A stretch of 36,590 nucleotides of DNA from Candidatus Zixiibacteriota bacterium (GTDB taxonomy: Bacteria > Zixibacteria > MSB-5A5 > GN15 > PGXB01). This document shows, piece by piece, positions 34,803 through 36,590 of the stretch; position 1 is the stretch's first letter, and each line of letters starts with the position of its first letter. The position numbers and the translations under genes were made by a program. The notes under the pieces were generated by a model that worked only from the letters and a program-made list of their open reading frames with translations, did no database searches and was not told the origin of the DNA. The stretch lies in the NCBI GenBank assembly GCA_040753495.1, contig JBFMEF010000015.1:1-36590 (forward strand), in the 5' to 3' direction.

Positions 34803-36590
34803 CTACTTGACTTCAATCGCATCGAACTGGCAGACAGCGTAGCATGAGCCGCACTGGTCGCAAATCGCCTGGTTGATGAAGTGTTTCTTCTTTCTTTCGC
34901 CGCTAATAGCGCCGACCGGACAGACCGGAATACAGGCAAGGCAGCCGGTACAGGCGTCGGTGATTTCATATTTTATCAAAGCGCGGCAGACACCGGCCGG
35001 ACATTTCTTATGATTTATATGGGCTTCATATTCTTCGCGAAAATATTCCAGCGTACTCATAAAAGGATTAGGTCCCGACTGACCCAGACCGCAAAGAGAA
35101 CCTATTTGGATATATTTGGAGAGCTTTTCCATCAGTTCCAGATCACCCGGTTCCCCCTTGCCTTCCGTGATGCGGACGCAAAGAGCGTGCAGTTGGTACA
35201 GCCCCTCCCGGCAGGGGACACATTTACCGCAAGATTCTTCGACGAGGAATCCAAGGAAATATTTGGCGACATCGACCATGCAGGTACGGTCGTCCATAAT
35301 AATCATGCCGCCGGAACCCATCATGGAGCCGGCCTCGGTCAGGGAGTCGAAATCGACCGGAAGGTCGAGTTTGGCTTCCGGAAGACATCCGCCCGACGGC
35401 CCGCCGGTCTGGACCGCCTTGAATTTGCGGCCATCGGGGATACCGCCGCCGATATCAAAAATGATTTCGCGCAGCGATATGCCCATCGGAACCTCAATTA
35501 GCCCGGTGTTGTTGACTTTTCCGGCAAGAGAGAATGCCTTCGTTCCGGTGCTGCGGGAGGTGCCGATAGTGGAAAATTTCTTGCCGCCTTGACTTATAAT
35601 TACCGGAATCGTGGCAAATGATTCGACGTTGTTAAGGACGGTCGGCTTATCGTGGAGTCCTTTAATGACGGAGCGGATATATTTGGCGCGCGGCTCGCCG
35701 ACTTCTCCGGCAACGGAGCGCATCAGGGCGGAGGATTCGCCGCAAACAAATGCCCCGCCGCCGCGGGAAATCCTGATGTCAAAGTTCAAACCGGAGCCAA
35801 GAATATTCTTACCCAGTAAACCAAACTCGCGCGCCGCTTCAATCGCTTTCTGAAGATTCACGATTGCCAGCGGATATTCTTCACGGACATAAATGTACCC
35901 TGAGGTCGAGCCGACCGCATGGGCGCAGATAATCATCCCTTCCAGAACCGAATGGGGGTCCCCTTCCATAATGCAGCGGTCCATAAAGGCGCCGGGGTCG
36001 CCCTCATCGCCATTGCAAATCACATATCGGATTTCGGAATCGACCTTGCGGCAGGTTTCCCATTTCTTGCCGGTGGGAAATCCGGCGCCGCCGCGGCCCC
36101 GGAGACCGGAAGTCTTGACTTCGCCGATAACCTGCTCCGGCGTCATGGTCAAGGCTTTCGCCAATGCCTGATATCCGCCAACAGCAATATAATCCTTAAT
36201 ATTTTCAGGGTCGATTTGTCCCACATGACGCAAGCCAATGCGCATCTGACGGGAATAGAACGGGATATCTTTCCACTTTTCTATTTTTCGACTTTTGCCG
36301 GGTTCGGAATAAAGCAGTTTTGTTATAACTTCATTCTTCTCCAGAGTTTTTTCGATTATTTCCGGCACTCCTTTGGCCTGAACTCTGGTATAGAAAATCC
36401 CATCCGGCTCAATGGTAACCAGCGGACCCTGAGTGCAGAGACCATGGCAACCGGTCTTCTTGACGGCTTCGACCGTAACGTCTTTGATATTCTTCCTGGC
36501 GATATGGTCGAGGACAGCGTCGTAGATGCGGTCTGAGCCTGCCGCCAGACAGCCGGGCCCAAGGCAGACCAGAATCTTTCGCGGAAACCT
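34803..36590 (-). CDS. NuoF/HydB-type NADH-binding flavoprotein (N-terminus beyond window)
   Basis: Flavoprotein that oxidises NAD(P)H with FMN; 595 residues are in view and the frame continues off the right edge. In order: a thioredoxin-like [2Fe-2S] domain (CLGPGC, later CHGLC), the NADH site GRGGAGFPTGKKW, the FMN site CNGDEGDPGAFMDR, a SLBB-like region, the N3-type cluster motif SCGKCVPCREG, and two extra C-terminal [4Fe-4S] sites (CTGCLACIPVCPVGAI, CDQCGSCYAVCQFDAI). The extra C-terminal ferredoxin domain is characteristic of HydB/HndC-like subunits of bifurcating hydrogenases and related Bfu complexes rather than complex I NuoF. An apparent GTG start at 36368 is internal, since conserved residues lie upstream in frame. 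It heads the redox operon as far as the window shows. Confidence 0.93.
   Translation of the reverse strand, partial: RFPRKILVCLGPGCLAAGSDRIYDAVLDHIARKNIKDVTVEAVKKTGCHGLCTQGPLVTIEPDGIFYTRVQAKGVPEIIEKTLEKNEVITKLLYSEPGKSRKIEKWKDIPFYSRQMRIGLRHVGQIDPENIKDYIAVGGYQALAKALTMTPEQVIGEVKTSGLRGRGGAGFPTGKKWETCRKVDSEIRYVICNGDEGDPGAFMDRCIMEGDPHSVLEGMIICAHAVGSTSGYIYVREEYPLAIVNLQKAIEAAREFGLLGKNILGSGLNFDIRISRGGGAFVCGESSALMRSVAGEVGEPRAKYIRSVIKGLHDKPTVLNNVESFATIPVIISQGGKKFSTIGTSRSTGTKAFSLAGKVNNTGLIEVPMGISLREIIFDIGGGIPDGRKFKAVQTGGPSGGCLPEAKLDLPVDFDSLTEAGSMMGSGGMIIMDDRTCMVDVAKYFLGFLVEESCGKCVPCREGLYQLHALCVRITEGKGEPGDLELMEKLSKYIQIGSLCGLGQSGPNPFMSTLEYFREEYEAHINHKKCPAGVCRALIKYEITDACTGCLACIPVCPVGAISGERKKKHFINQAICDQCGSCYAVCQFDAIEVK

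Noticed and set aside
36366-36368. GTG at 36368 as start of the NuoF/HydB-like protein
   Set aside because: Conserved [2Fe-2S] cysteines continue in frame upstream to the window edge, so this GTG codes an internal valine.
1-36590. CRISPR arrays, insertion sequences, prophage or plasmid genes
   Set aside because: I saw no direct-repeat/spacer array, transposase, integrase or phage structural gene; the window reads as stable chromosomal sequence.

Overview
The window looks like a chromosomal piece of a Gram-negative bacterium of the FCB superphylum, plausibly a Zixibacteria-like or related uncultured lineage (lineage is inference). Four large secreted proteins end in a Por-type (type IX secretion-like) C-terminal sorting domain, with an N-Y-P-N-P-F-N-P motif, V-Y-N-I-L-G-Q or I-L-G-R, S-G-I-Y-F-Y and a final K-M-x-L-x-K. 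A PorV/PorQ-like outer membrane protein and a TonB-dependent receptor with a carboxypeptidase-regulatory N-terminus are also present. Base composition looks even, and I see no insertion sequence, integrase, phage gene or CRISPR array.

Layout. 1-3488 (minus): a housekeeping operon, ecfT > truA > transaldolase > purB, with 4-base ATGA overlaps at the ecfT/truA and transaldolase/purB joints; purB runs off the left edge. 3601-9360 (minus): two secreted proteases, a subtilase (S8) then an M6-like metalloprotease, both with sorting domains, closed by a terminator. 9655-11829 (plus): a membrane glycosyltransferase fused to TPR repeats, separated by a strong bidirectional terminator from the next block. 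11883-18594 (minus): a three-gene envelope operon of TonB-dependent receptor > PorV/PorQ-like protein > large lipoprotein, with a good promoter and a potentially folded leader. 18908-20983 (minus): a LipM-like octanoyltransferase, tRNA-Arg(ACG) and a membrane-anchored PP2C phosphatase. 21074-26811 (minus): a giant adhesin-like multidomain protein followed by a small protein sharing one of its modules, ended by a terminator.

27145-29674: a VanZ-like protein (minus), then three plus-strand genes: GNAT acetyltransferase, CBS-pair protein and a methyltransferase with a C-terminal SEC-C motif. 29716-31688 (minus): RlmI-like 23S rRNA methyltransferase, tRNA-Pro(UGG) and RdgB/HAM1. 31751-31831: an 81-base imperfect palindrome. 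31921-33488 (minus): a peptidase-MA-like lipoprotein lacking a zinc motif, then a citryl-CoA-lyase/citrate-synthase-family protein. 33607-36590 (minus): three iron-sulfur/flavin redox genes (NuoF/HydB-like, HydA/NuoG N-terminus-like, four-cluster ferredoxin) resembling the NADH-oxidising, possibly electron-bifurcating half of a soluble hydrogenase or dehydrogenase but with no catalytic hydrogenase domain in view.

Most likely to be new biology: (1) the TonB receptor / PorV-like / lipoprotein operon, whose receptor carries six D-x-N-x-N-x motifs in a probable surface loop; (2) the paired sorting-domain proteins sharing a surface module; and (3) the redox trio without a hydrogenase domain. All functional calls rest on reading motifs by eye; no database search was run.
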